A stretch of DNA of 64,000 bases from Betaproteobacteria bacterium (GTDB lineage: Bacteria > Pseudomonadota > Gammaproteobacteria > Burkholderiales > SG8-39), in contig JADJPT010000008.1 in NCBI GenBank assembly GCA_016713125.1, positions 1-64,000 on the forward strand, written 5' to 3'. A model generated the notes under the pieces. It did no database searches. It had not been told where the DNA came from and was given only the letters and a program-made list of their open reading frames with translations. This document shows, one piece after another, positions 7,595-17,919 of the stretch (position 1 is its first letter; each line of letters opens with the position of its first letter). Both the position numbers and the translations under genes were made by a program.

Positions 7595-10456
7595 ATGCAG
7601 AGCGCGCAAGAGAGCACGGTAGGCGGTCAGGTCCCCAGCGCCAGCATTCCCGAGAGCAGCCCGGCAGCCGTGCAGGGCGTGTACGTCGACTACAAGATCA
7701 TCCGTCGCAACGGCGCGGTGGTGGGCTTCGAGCCCTCGAAGATCGCGGTGGCGATGACCAAGGCTTTCCTTGCCGTGAACGGCAGCCAGGGTGCCGCTTC
7801 GGCGCGCGTGCGCGAAATGGTCGCGACGCTGACCGAGGGCGTGGTGCAGGCGCTGGTGCGCCGCCAGCCGGCCGGCGGCACCTTCCACATCGAGGATATC
7901 CAGGACCAGGTCGAGCTCGCGCTGATGCGTTCTGGTGAGCACGACGTGGCACGCTCCTACGTGCTGTACCGCGAGGAGCGCACCCGGGCGCGTGCCCAGG
8001 AGAAGGCCGCGCAGCAGAAGGCGGTGGCCGAGCACGGCCTGATGGTGACCGAGGCCGGCGTCAAGAAGCCGCTCGATCTCGACGCCCTGCGCTACCTGCT
8101 CGACTCGGCCTGCGTGGGGCTCGAGAAGACCACCTCGCCCGGTGCCATCCTCGAAGCCACATTGCGCGACCTGTACGACGGCGTGCCGATGGACGAGGTG
8201 CGCAAGTCCGCCATCCTCGCGGCCCGCGCGATGATCGAGAAGGATCCGGCCTACACCTACGTGACCGCCCGGCTGCTGCTGAACACCATCCGCCTGGACG
8301 TGCTCGGCGAGGAAGTGCCGCAGGCCGACATGACGGTGCGTTACGCGACCTATTTTTCACAGTTCATCGCCCGCGGCATCGCCGGCGAGCTGCTCGACCC
8401 CAGGCTCGGCGAGTTCGACCTGGCTCGACTCGGGAAGGCGCTGGTCGCCGACCGCGACCTGCAGTTCGACTACCTGGGCCTGCAGACCCTTTACGACCGT
8501 TATTTCCTGCATATCGAGGAGCAGCGCATCGAGCTGCCGCAGGCCTTCTTCATGCGCGTGGCCATGGGTCTGGCGCTGGAGGAGAAGGATCGCGAGGCGC
8601 GCGCGATCGAGTTCTACAACGTGCTGTCGACCTTCGACTTCATGAGCTCGACGCCGACCCTGTTCAATGCCGGCACGCTGCGCTCGCAGCTGTCCTCGTG
8701 CTACCTGACCACAGTGTCGGACGATCTGACCGGGATCTACGACGCGATCAAGGAGAACGCCCTGCTCGCCAAGTTCGCGGGCGGCCTGGGCAACGACTGG
8801 ACGCCGGTGCGCGCCCTGGGCAGCCACATCAAGGGCACCAACGGCAAGTCCCAGGGCGTGGTGCCGTTCCTCAAGGTGGTGAACGACACGGCCGTGGCGG
8901 TCAACCAGGGCGGCAAGAGGAAGGGCGCGGTCTGCTCCTACCTCGAGACCTGGCACCTGGATATCGAGGAGTTCCTGGAACTGCGCAAGAACACCGGCGA
9001 CGACCGCCGCCGCACGCACGACATGAACACCGCCAACTGGATCCCCGACCTGTTCATGAAGCGGGTGATGGAGAACCAGGAGTGGACGCTGTTCTCGCCC
9101 TCCGACGCGCCGGAACTGCACGACAGCTTCGGCAAGGCTTTCGAGACGGCCTACCTCGCGTACGAGGCCAAGGCCGCCGCCGGCCAGCTCAAGCTGTTCA
9201 AGAAGGTTCCTGCGGTGCAGCTGTGGCGCAAGATGCTCTCGATGCTGTTCGAGACCGGCCACCCGTGGATCACGTTCAAGGATCCCTGCAACATCCGCAG
9301 CCCGCAGCAGCACTTCGGCGTCGTGCACAGTTCCAACCTGTGCACCGAGATCACGCTGAACACCAACCACGAGGAAATCGCCGTCTGCAACCTCGGTTCG
9401 GTGAACCTGCTCGCGCACCTGACCGACAAGGGTCTGGACTTCGCCAAGCTGAAGAAGACCATCCGCACCGCGATGCGCATGCTCGACAACGTGATCGACA
9501 TCAATTACTACGCGGTCGACAAGGCGGCGCGCTCCAATGCGCGGCACCGCCCGGTGGGCCTGGGCATCATGGGTTTCCAGGATTGCCTGCACAAGATGCG
9601 CATCCCCTATGCCTCGGAAGAGGCGGTGGAGTTCGCCGATCGCTCGATGGAGATGGTGGCGCACTGCGCCTACTGGGCGTCGACCGAGCTGGCCGAGGAG
9701 CGCGGCCGCTACTCGTCCTACAAGGGCTCGCTGTGGGATCGCGGCATCCTTCCGCAGGACTCGATCGACCTGCTGGCTGCCGAGCGCGGCGGCTATGTCG
9801 AGGTCGACCGCTCGAGCAGCCTCGACTGGGGCGCCCTGCGTGAGCGCATCCGCACCTTCGGCATGCGCAATTCGAACTGCCTGGCCATCGCGCCGACTGC
9901 CACGATCGCCAATATCGTCGGCGTCTCGGCCTCGATCGAGCCGACCTACCAGAACCTGTACGTCAAATCGAACCTGTCGGGCGAGTTCACGATGACCAAC
10001 GAGTTCCTGGTCAACGACCTCAAGCGCGCCGGCATGTGGGACGAGGTCATGATCGCCGACCTCAAGTATTTCGACGGCAATCTGGCGCGCATAGATCGCG
10101 CCCCGGCCGAGTTGCGCCGTCTGTACGCCACGGCCTTCGAGGTCGAGCCGCTGTGGCTGGTGGAGGCCGCGGCGCGCCGCCAGAAGTGGATCGACCAGTC
10201 GCAGTCGCTGAACATCTACATGGGCGGCGCCTCGGGCAAGAAGCTCGACGACACCTACAAGCTGGCCTGGCTGCGCGGCCTGAAGACCACCTATTACCTG
10301 CGCGCGATGGGTGCCACGCACGCCGAGAAGTCGACGGTCAAGGCGGGGGCTCTCAATTCAGTGCCTTCCTCGGGTGGCGTGATGGAGGCCTCGACCGAAG
10401 CCGTCGAGCCGAAGTTCTGCGCGATCGACGACCCCGAATGCGAAGCCTGCCAGTAA
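7595..10456 (+). CDS. nrdA: Ribonucleoside-diphosphate reductase class Ia, alpha subunit
   Basis: Reduces ribonucleoside diphosphates to deoxyribonucleotides with NrdB. The 953-residue protein has an N-terminal ATP-cone (YKIIRRNGAVVGFEPSK, from about residue 30), the allosteric activity site. Active-site residues are the redox pair Cys369 (SQLSSCYLTT) and Cys598 (AVCNLGSVNL), the thiyl Cys583 with Glu585 (NLCTEITL), the paired tyrosines in KTTYYLRAMG, and a C-terminal CEAC tail for rereduction. I chose the ATG at 7595 because GGGAGAG precedes it; the upstream ATG at 7499 has no ribosome site and overlaps the operator. nrdB follows 34 bases later. Confidence 0.96.
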   Translation: MQSAQESTVGGQVPSASIPESSPAAVQGVYVDYKIIRRNGAVVGFEPSKIAVAMTKAFLAVNGSQGAASARVREMVATLTEGVVQALVRRQPAGGTFHIEDIQDQVELALMRSGEHDVARSYVLYREERTRARAQEKAAQQKAVAEHGLMVTEAGVKKPLDLDALRYLLDSACVGLEKTTSPGAILEATLRDLYDGVPMDEVRKSAILAARAMIEKDPAYTYVTARLLLNTIRLDVLGEEVPQADMTVRYATYFSQFIARGIAGELLDPRLGEFDLARLGKALVADRDLQFDYLGLQTLYDRYFLHIEEQRIELPQAFFMRVAMGLALEEKDREARAIEFYNVLSTFDFMSSTPTLFNAGTLRSQLSSCYLTTVSDDLTGIYDAIKENALLAKFAGGLGNDWTPVRALGSHIKGTNGKSQGVVPFLKVVNDTAVAVNQGGKRKGAVCSYLETWHLDIEEFLELRKNTGDDRRRTHDMNTANWIPDLFMKRVMENQEWTLFSPSDAPELHDSFGKAFETAYLAYEAKAAAGQLKLFKKVPAVQLWRKMLSMLFETGHPWITFKDPCNIRSPQQHFGVVHSSNLCTEITLNTNHEEIAVCNLGSVNLLAHLTDKGLDFAKLKKTIRTAMRMLDNVIDINYYAVDKAARSNARHRPVGLGIMGFQDCLHKMRIPYASEEAVEFADRSMEMVAHCAYWASTELAEERGRYSSYKGSLWDRGILPQDSIDLLAAERGGYVEVDRSSSLDWGALRERIRTFGMRNSNCLAIAPTATIANIVGVSASIEPTYQNLYVKSNLSGEFTMTNEFLVNDLKRAGMWDEVMIADLKYFDGNLARIDRAPAELRRLYATAFEVEPLWLVEAAARRQKWIDQSQSLNIYMGGASGKKLDDTYKLAWLRGLKTTYYLRAMGATHAEKSTVKAGALNSVPSSGGVMEASTEAVEPKFCAIDDPECEACQ

Positions 10457-10490
10457 CACGAACAGAACAACGAGAGCGGAGAACAACGCC

Positions 10491-11657
10491 ATGCTGAATT
10501 TCGAAGAAGAGGGGAAGCGCAACCCCGTACCCGGTCTGGCGATCGCCCCGACGAGCGGCTTCATGCCTGCCGCCGGTGCCGCGGCCCCGGCCGCCGCTCC
10601 GGCCGCCACCGACGAGCGCTTTTCGGCCGGCAACGCGCATCGCCGCATCCGCGTCGAAGACAAGCAGATCATCAATTCCAAGGCCGACGTCAACCAGCTG
10701 GTGCCGTTCAAGTACAAGTGGGCGTGGGAGAAATACATCGCCGCCTGCGCCAACCACTGGATGCCGCAGGAGATCAACATGGGTCGCGACATCGCCTTGT
10801 GGAAGTCGGCCGACGGTCTGACCGAGGACGAGCGGCGGGTGATCAAGCGCAACCTCAACTTCTTCGTGACCGCAGACTCGCTGGCGGCAAACAACATTGT
10901 GCTGGGCACCTATCGGCACATCACCGCCCCGGAGTGCCGCCAGTACCTGCTGCGCCAGGCGTTTGAGGAGGCGATCCACACCCACGCCTACCAGTACATC
11001 GTCGAGAGCCTGGGCCTGGACGAGGGCGAGATCTTCAACGCCTATCACGAGATCTCCTCGATTCGCGAGAAGGACGAGTTCCTGATCCCCTTCATCGACA
11101 CGCTGACCGACCCGGCCTTCAAGACCGGCACGCCGGAAGCCGACCAGAAGCTGCTCAAGAGCCTGATCGTGTTCGCCTGCGTGATGGAAGGCCTGTTCTT
11201 CTACGTGGGATTCACCCAGATCCTCGCGCTCGGTCGCCAGAACAAGATGACGGGGGCCGCAGAACAGTATCAGTACATTCTTCGCGACGAATCGATGCAC
11301 TGCAATTTCGGCATCGATCTGGTTAACCAGATCAAGATGGAGAACCCGCATCTGTGGACGGCGCAGTTCCGCGAGGAAATCCAGGAGATCTTCCGCAAGG
11401 CGGTGGAGCTCGAGTACCGCTACGCCGAAGACACCATGCCGCGCGGCGTGCTCGGTCTGAATGCGCCCATGTTCAAGGAGTATCTGCGCTACATCGCCAA
11501 CCGCAGATGCCAGCAGATCGGTCTGGATACGCTTTACCCCGGGGCCAACAATCCGTTCCCGTGGATGAGCGAGATGATCGATCTGAAGAAGGAGCGAAAC
11601 TTCTTCGAAACACGCGTCATCGAGTATCAGACGGGCGGTGCGCTGAGCTGGGATTGA
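10491..11657 (+). CDS. nrdB: Ribonucleoside-diphosphate reductase class Ia, beta subunit
   Basis: Radical-generating R2 subunit, 388 residues, with a ferritin-like fold. Likely diiron ligands are the Asp in TADSL, Glu and His in FEEAIHTHAY, Glu in CVMEGLFFY and Glu-His in RDESMH. The radical tyrosine is the Y of EEAIHTHAY, four residues after the ligand His, as in the E. coli class Ia protein. The first ~65 residues form an Ala/Pro-rich extension (AAGAAAPAAAPAATD) ahead of the conserved core. The stop codon sits within the terminator hairpin. Confidence 0.95.
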   Translation: MLNFEEEGKRNPVPGLAIAPTSGFMPAAGAAAPAAAPAATDERFSAGNAHRRIRVEDKQIINSKADVNQLVPFKYKWAWEKYIAACANHWMPQEINMGRDIALWKSADGLTEDERRVIKRNLNFFVTADSLAANNIVLGTYRHITAPECRQYLLRQAFEEAIHTHAYQYIVESLGLDEGEIFNAYHEISSIREKDEFLIPFIDTLTDPAFKTGTPEADQKLLKSLIVFACVMEGLFFYVGFTQILALGRQNKMTGAAEQYQYILRDESMHCNFGIDLVNQIKMENPHLWTAQFREEIQEIFRKAVELEYRYAEDTMPRGVLGLNAPMFKEYLRYIANRRCQQIGLDTLYPGANNPFPWMSEMIDLKKERNFFETRVIEYQTGGALSWD

Positions 11658-11673
11658 TCCCGGCTCTTTTTTT
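11645..11673 (+). terminator. Rho-independent terminator after nrdB
   Basis: GAGCTGGGAT (11645-11654) pairs with ATCCCGGCTC (11657-11666), with one G-T wobble, followed by seven T. The hairpin includes the nrdB stop codon. Confidence 0.85.
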
Positions 11674-11717
11674 GCCCGTCCGGCAAACGATCAACGTGCA
11701 ACAGGAGTGAAGCGAAG

Positions 11718-11969
11718 ATGCAGCATCGAGTGACTGCCTGCAAGGCCGAGGAAGACTACAAGCTCTGGCTTCGTTTCGAAGACGGCGTCGAGGGCAGTGT
11801 TTCTCTCGGCAACCTGCTCGAGATCGGCGCGTTCCGCCTGTGGCGCGATGTGCGCGTGTTCGAGAAGGTCGAGGTCGATCCGGAATCGGCGACCGTCACC
11901 TGGGAAGGCGGCATCCGGCTCGATCCGGACATCCTCTACCAGGACGTGATCGCCCTGGCTGGCAAGTGA
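11718..11969 (+). CDS. DUF2442 domain-containing protein
   Basis: A compact 83-residue protein with the DUF2442 pattern (YKLWLRFEDGVEGSVSL, then a WRD...VEVDPESATVTWEGGIRLDPDILY tail). An AGGAGTG sequence precedes the ATG. Members are small beta-rich proteins, often found in toxin-antitoxin or phage contexts, but here it stands alone between nrdB and a histone-like gene, flanked by terminators. No function can be assigned. Confidence 0.8.
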   Translation: MQHRVTACKAEEDYKLWLRFEDGVEGSVSLGNLLEIGAFRLWRDVRVFEKVEVDPESATVTWEGGIRLDPDILYQDVIALAGK

Positions 11970-12022
11970 AGCGGAAAGGCGAAGAATTCAACCCGTATGG
12001 CCATCCGGTCATGCGGTTGGAT

Positions 12023-12051
12023 AGTCCGGGCTCGTTCGGCCGGGCTTTTTT
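12023..12051 (+). terminator. Rho-independent terminator after the DUF2442 gene
   Basis: AGTCCGG (12023-12029) pairs with CCGGGCT (12040-12046), one G-T wobble, followed by a run of T. Confidence 0.75.
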
Positions 12052-12078
12052 AGTGCAACTACTCGATAGGAGCTAGTC

Positions 12079-12443
12079 ATGGCAAAAGCCAAGAAGAAAG
12101 CTGCGAAGAAGCCCGCGAAAAAAGCCGCCAAGAAAAAGGCTGCGAAAAAGAAGCCTGCGAAAAAAGCGGCGAAAAAGAAGAAAGCGGCTAAAAGCCGGCT
12201 AAAAAAAAAAGCCAGCTAAGAAAAAGCCGCTCCAAAAAGAAAGCAGCCAAAAAAAAAGCGGCTAAAAAGCCGAAGAAAGCTGCCAAAAAGAAGAAAGCGG
12301 CTAAACCTGTGAAAAAGGCCAGCCAACCGGCCCCGATGGCTGCAGCACCGGTAGTACGGCCGTCGACGGCAGCGACTCCGGGCGCGAGAACCGCGCTGAA
12401 TCCGGCAGCCGCTTGGCCATTCCCCACCGGTTCCCGGCCTTAA
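12079..12443 (+). CDS. Histone H1-like AK-rich DNA-binding protein (frameshifted in an A-rich tract)
   Basis: The ATG at 12079, with TAGGAGC upstream, begins a lysine/alanine/proline repeat (AKKKAAKKPAKKAAKKKAAK). As read, it stops after 46 codons. Adding one A near 12193 (GGCTAAAAGCC) keeps the AK repeat open for about 121 residues, ending in a Pro/Ala-rich tail (AATPGARTALNPAAA) and TAA at 12441. It belongs to the class of bacterial histone H1-like proteins (Bordetella BpH1 type) that bind and condense DNA. The homopolymer-rich sequence makes the slip very likely a sequencing error, and further compensating slips could be hidden in the repeat. Confidence 0.75.
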
Positions 12444-12458
12444 CGGGAAGCGGTAGGG

Positions 12459-12484
12459 AGGCCCGGGGCGCAAGTCCCGGGCCT
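12459..12484. terminator. Strong GC stem-loop after the histone-like gene
   Basis: AGGCCCGGG (12459-12467) and CCCGGGCCT (12476-12484) form a perfect 9-pair stem with an 8-base loop. No T-run follows, so it may be a weak or Rho-assisted terminator or an mRNA-stabilising hairpin. Confidence 0.5.
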
Positions 12485-12949
12485 GGCCTTCGAAGCTCTG
12501 CGGACCGCCTCGGTCGCATCGTTGCACCGGGCGATCTAGGTTGGTCCGCGAGTCTTCCTTACCCCGCACGAAGAACTCGTCCGGGTACATCCTGACCGGC
12601 ATTTTACCGGGCTTCCGTTCCTCGCAACAAAGAAATTTGGGCGCTTGCCGCACTCGATTTCGCGATGCGCAACAAGGGTTTGCGTCGAAGAGGTGAAGTT
12701 ATTGACTAATAGGTGATTTTTCCGCTAAAATGATGTTCGTTGCGTTGCAACATTCGCGTCTCATCAGTCCTTCCGGCACGCCGTCCCGGGCCCGATCGCA
12801 GATCGGAACTGCCCCGCGGACACAGTGTCTGAACCCCGGCGATGGCCGGATCAGGTTCCACAATCCCGATGTTCAGGCTGCCCCTCGTGCTCACGCGCGT
12901 TCGGTTTGCTTGTCGGGGCGCGAGTGTCAGACGCTCAAGGAGGTATGTA
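12485..12949. other. Intergenic region and long leader before the lytic transglycosylase gene
   Basis: No convincing gene is seen. It contains a good sigma-70 promoter (12702-12731), giving a leader of about 210 bases. The leader carries short dyads, for example CGATCGCAGATCG and GACACAGTGTC, and ends in a very strong AAGGAGGT ribosome site. I recognise no known riboswitch. Confidence 0.5.
12702..12731 (+). promoter_or_regulatory. Predicted sigma-70 promoter of the lytic transglycosylase gene
   Basis: TTGACT (12702-12707) and TAAAAT (12726-12731) are separated by 18 bases in a locally AT-rich stretch that contrasts with its GC-rich surroundings. Confidence 0.65.
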
Positions 12950-13651
12950 ATGAATGCAATCGATACTCAATCCAGACCCGCGGGTCTGTACGCGATGGGC
13001 AAGGCCTATGCGGCTACCAAGGCGCTGCTGGCGCTGATCGGACTGGCCGTGATGCTCGCGGTGGCGTTGCCAGCGCCTCGCGAAGCCCTGATGAAAGGCG
13101 CCGCCGCCGCGTTGCGCGCCACTGAGCCGGCCGGTGTGATCAATTCGGTCGCAGGGCCGATCCAGAGCGAAGGCACGCCGGCGGCGCAACGCGAACAGCG
13201 TGTGCTCTCCGAGATGCTTTCCAAGCGCTACCGCATCGCGCAGGAAGCGGTGTCCGGCTTCGTGTCGACCGCCTACCGCGCAGGCAAGGAGGCCGCGGTC
13301 GACCCGCTGCTGATCCTGGCGGTGATTTCGGTGGAATCGCGCTTCAATCCGGTCGCCGAGAGCTCGTTCGGCGCCAAGGGGCTGATGCAGGTGATCCCCA
13401 AGTTCCATATGGAGAAGATCGCCGTGCACGGCAGCAACGACGATGTGCTGCTCGATCCCGACGTCAACATTCAGGTCGGCACCCAGGTGCTGCGTGAGTA
13501 CCTGCGTCGCTTCGGCGATACGGAGACGGCGCTGCAGGCCTACGCGGGCGCGTACGACGAGCCTACGGCGCAGTACGCCAACAAGGTGCTTTCGGAGCGC
13601 TCGCGCATCGAGCAGTTGTTGACCAAGCTGCGTCGGCCGAACGCCGTCTGA
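12950..13651 (+). CDS. Membrane-anchored lytic transglycosylase (SLT domain)
   Basis: A 233-residue protein with an N-terminal hydrophobic anchor (LLALIGLAVMLAVAL, about residues 26-40) and a C-terminal soluble-lytic-transglycosylase-like domain from about residue 105. The catalytic Glu129 lies in LILAVISVESRFNP, followed by GAKGLMQVIP and AYAGAYDEP. It cleaves the MurNAc-GlcNAc bond of peptidoglycan with anhydro-ring formation, acting in the periplasm. The start at 12950 is set by a near-perfect AAGGAGGT seven bases upstream. Its long leader is noted separately. Confidence 0.9.
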   Translation: MNAIDTQSRPAGLYAMGKAYAATKALLALIGLAVMLAVALPAPREALMKGAAAALRATEPAGVINSVAGPIQSEGTPAAQREQRVLSEMLSKRYRIAQEAVSGFVSTAYRAGKEAAVDPLLILAVISVESRFNPVAESSFGAKGLMQVIPKFHMEKIAVHGSNDDVLLDPDVNIQVGTQVLREYLRRFGDTETALQAYAGAYDEPTAQYANKVLSERSRIEQLLTKLRRPNAV

Positions 13652-13709
13652 GCGACTGAGCCGGCTTCAGGCGTCGGCGCCTCCCGTTCGCGCCGGCCGG
13701 GGTGACGGC

Positions 13710-14924
13710 TCAGCCGGCGCAGGCGGCGTGTATGCGGCGCACACCTTCCTCCAGGTCCTGCATGCCGCGTGTATAGGCAAAGCGCACGTAGCGCGCGGTG
13801 TCGTTGGCGCCGAAATCGTTGCCCGGTGTAGCGGCCACTCCGGCACGCTCCAGCAACACATCGAAAGCAAAGCGCTTGGCGTCGGCGTGGAAAGCCGAGC
13901 AGTCGGCGAACACGTAGAAGGCGCCGTTCGGGCGCGCCTGCATGCGAAAGCCGATCTGTTCCAGGGCCGGAACGATGAAGTCGCGCCGTCGGCGAAACTC
14001 CTCGCGGCGTGACTCAAGGATCTCGATGGTCTGCGGCAGGAATGCCGCCAGCGCTGCGCGCTGCGAGAGGGAGGGTGGGCAGATGAACAGGTGCTGGGCC
14101 AGGGTTTCGAACGGCCGCACGAGTTCCTCCGGCAGCACCGCCCAGCCCAGTCGCCAGCCGGTCATGCAGAAATACTTCGAGAAACTGTTGATGGCGACCA
14201 CCCGACCCGGCAAGACCAGCGCGGTGCGCGACTCCTCGCCGTAAACCAGGCCATTGTAGATTTCATCGGAGATCAGCACGCCGCCGCGGCTGTCGATGAA
14301 GGCGGCGATGCGCGCAAACTCGGCCGGGTCGATCAGCGTGCCGGTCGGGTTGGATGGAGAGCCCAGTATCAGCGCCTTGGTACGCGGTCCCCAGGCTGCC
14401 TGCACCTGGGCCAGGGTGGGCTGGAAGCCCGCGTCGCCGCGCACGTCGATGGCCCGCGCCACGCCCTCGAAGGCGCGCACGAAATGGCGGTAACAGGGGT
14501 AGCCCGGATCGGGCACCAGCACCTCGTCGCCCGGGTCGACCAGCATGGCCAGTGTGAGCAGCAGACCGCCGGAAGCTCCGGCGGTGACGGCGATGCGTTC
14601 GGGTGCCACGATGACCCCGTGGCGCGCAGCGTAGAATCCCGCGATGGCCTCGCGCAACTCGGGTATGCCCAGCGCGGGGGTGTAGGCGGTCAGTCCGTCG
14701 CGCATCGCGCGCGTGGCGGCTTCGACCACCGGTCCGGGCGCGGTGAAATCGGGTTCGCCGATCTCCATGCGCACGATGTGCCGGCCTTCGCGCTCGAGTT
14801 GATTGGCGCGCGCCAGGACTTCCATGACTTCGAAGGGCTGTATTTCGGCGCTGCGTGCCGCGGTGAGGATGCGACCGCGCACTTCTGCGGCGGACGGTTC
14901 GGCGAGGCGTTTGGCGAGGGGCAA
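13710..14924 (-). CDS. Pyridoxal-phosphate aminotransferase, class I/II
   Basis: About 404 residues with the fold-type I signature: MEIGEPDFTAPGP near the N-terminus, SPSNPTGT, SDEIYNGLVYG, and the PLP-binding Lys in INSFSKYFCMTGWRLGW. The substrate cannot be told; aspartate/aromatic-type and MalY-like relatives share these motifs. No ATG suits the N-terminus; TTG at 14924 best fits the family start. A TATAAT on the minus strand (14966-14961) is a plausible -10. The start lies only 24 bases from that of the divergent Yip1-like gene. Confidence 0.85.
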   Translation of the reverse strand: MPLAKRLAEPSAAEVRGRILTAARSAEIQPFEVMEVLARANQLEREGRHIVRMEIGEPDFTAPGPVVEAATRAMRDGLTAYTPALGIPELREAIAGFYAARHGVIVAPERIAVTAGASGGLLLTLAMLVDPGDEVLVPDPGYPCYRHFVRAFEGVARAIDVRGDAGFQPTLAQVQAAWGPRTKALILGSPSNPTGTLIDPAEFARIAAFIDSRGGVLISDEIYNGLVYGEESRTALVLPGRVVAINSFSKYFCMTGWRLGWAVLPEELVRPFETLAQHLFICPPSLSQRAALAAFLPQTIEILESRREEFRRRRDFIVPALEQIGFRMQARPNGAFYVFADCSAFHADAKRFAFDVLLERAGVAATPGNDFGANDTARYVRFAYTRGMQDLEEGVRRIHAACAG

Positions 14925-14948
14925 GACGTGGACTCGATGGCAGGCAAT

Positions 14949-15503
14949 ATGACCGCACGAATTATAGGGGTTATCGCACACCCGCAGGTGGAATGGCGGC
15001 GAATCAGGACGCAGCCGCCCCCGCTGCGCGACGTGTTGCTGCGTCATGCGCTGCCGCTGTGTCTGGTGCCCGGCATGGCCGCCGGGATCGGGGCATTGAC
15101 CGGCGCGGTAGCCATGCCTCTGGAGGGGCCCGCCATCGAGCCGTTGCGCCTGGCCGTCTTTGCGAGCTTGTGCGCAACGGCCGGACTGGCGGTACTGGTC
15201 GCGGTGTTCCGCGTGCTGGCCACCCTGTTCGTGCCCGCACCGCGCTGGTCCGATGCGTTCCGGCTCGCCGCCTACGGCAGCACGCCGCTGCTGCTCGCTT
15301 CCGCATTCATGGCCGTGCCTGCCATGGCCATGGTGCCCCTGATCGGTGCGCTGCACTCCTGTTATCTGTATTACGGCGGTGCGCACACGCTGTTCGGCAT
15401 CGCCGAGGACGACTGCGCGGAGTTCGTCGCACTGAGCGCCCTCGGCTCCGGCGCGGCGCTGTTCCTGCTCGGCGCGGCCGCCGGCAGCTATGCGGTTCTG
15501 TGA
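14949..15503 (+). CDS. Yip1-domain integral membrane protein
   Basis: A 184-residue protein with about five hydrophobic segments (LCLVPGMAAGIGALTGAV, LAVFASLCATAGLAVLVAVF, LLLASAFMAVPAMAMVPLIG and a C-terminal LGSGAALFLLGAAAGSYAVL). The pattern, with HPQVEWRRI at the N-terminus and YLYYGGAHTLFG in the middle, matches the Yip1/DUF1282 family. Function in bacteria is unknown. Its start nearly abuts the divergent aminotransferase start, so its promoter would have to lie inside the opposite gene, or the true start is further downstream. Confidence 0.75.
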   Translation: MTARIIGVIAHPQVEWRRIRTQPPPLRDVLLRHALPLCLVPGMAAGIGALTGAVAMPLEGPAIEPLRLAVFASLCATAGLAVLVAVFRVLATLFVPAPRWSDAFRLAAYGSTPLLLASAFMAVPAMAMVPLIGALHSCYLYYGGAHTLFGIAEDDCAEFVALSALGSGAALFLLGAAAGSYAVL

Positions 15504-15599
15504 CGAGGCGGGGGTATAATTTCACGCCGCGCACCGGTGAGGCCGCAGCAGCGGTCCGGATGCGGCCTTGAGGACGCGCGCGGCATCGAGGAGCAATAC

Positions 15600-17894
<2,295 letters not shown>

Positions 17895-17919
17895 GCGGGC
17901 TCCAGGCCCGTCCTCGCGC

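Noticed and set aside
8357..10321. 654-codon minus-strand frame opposite nrdA
   Set aside because: nrdA has every catalytic motif; the antisense frame is a GC-bias shadow rich in His, Arg, Gln and Val.
12216..12653. 145-codon minus-strand frame over the histone-like gene and its downstream region
   Set aside because: The Phe/Leu-rich end is simply the antisense of the AK repeat; no ribosome site or family likeness.
12730..13125. 131-codon plus-strand frame across the leader of the lytic transglycosylase gene
   Set aside because: It crosses the strong ribosome site and start codon of the real gene and has no motif.
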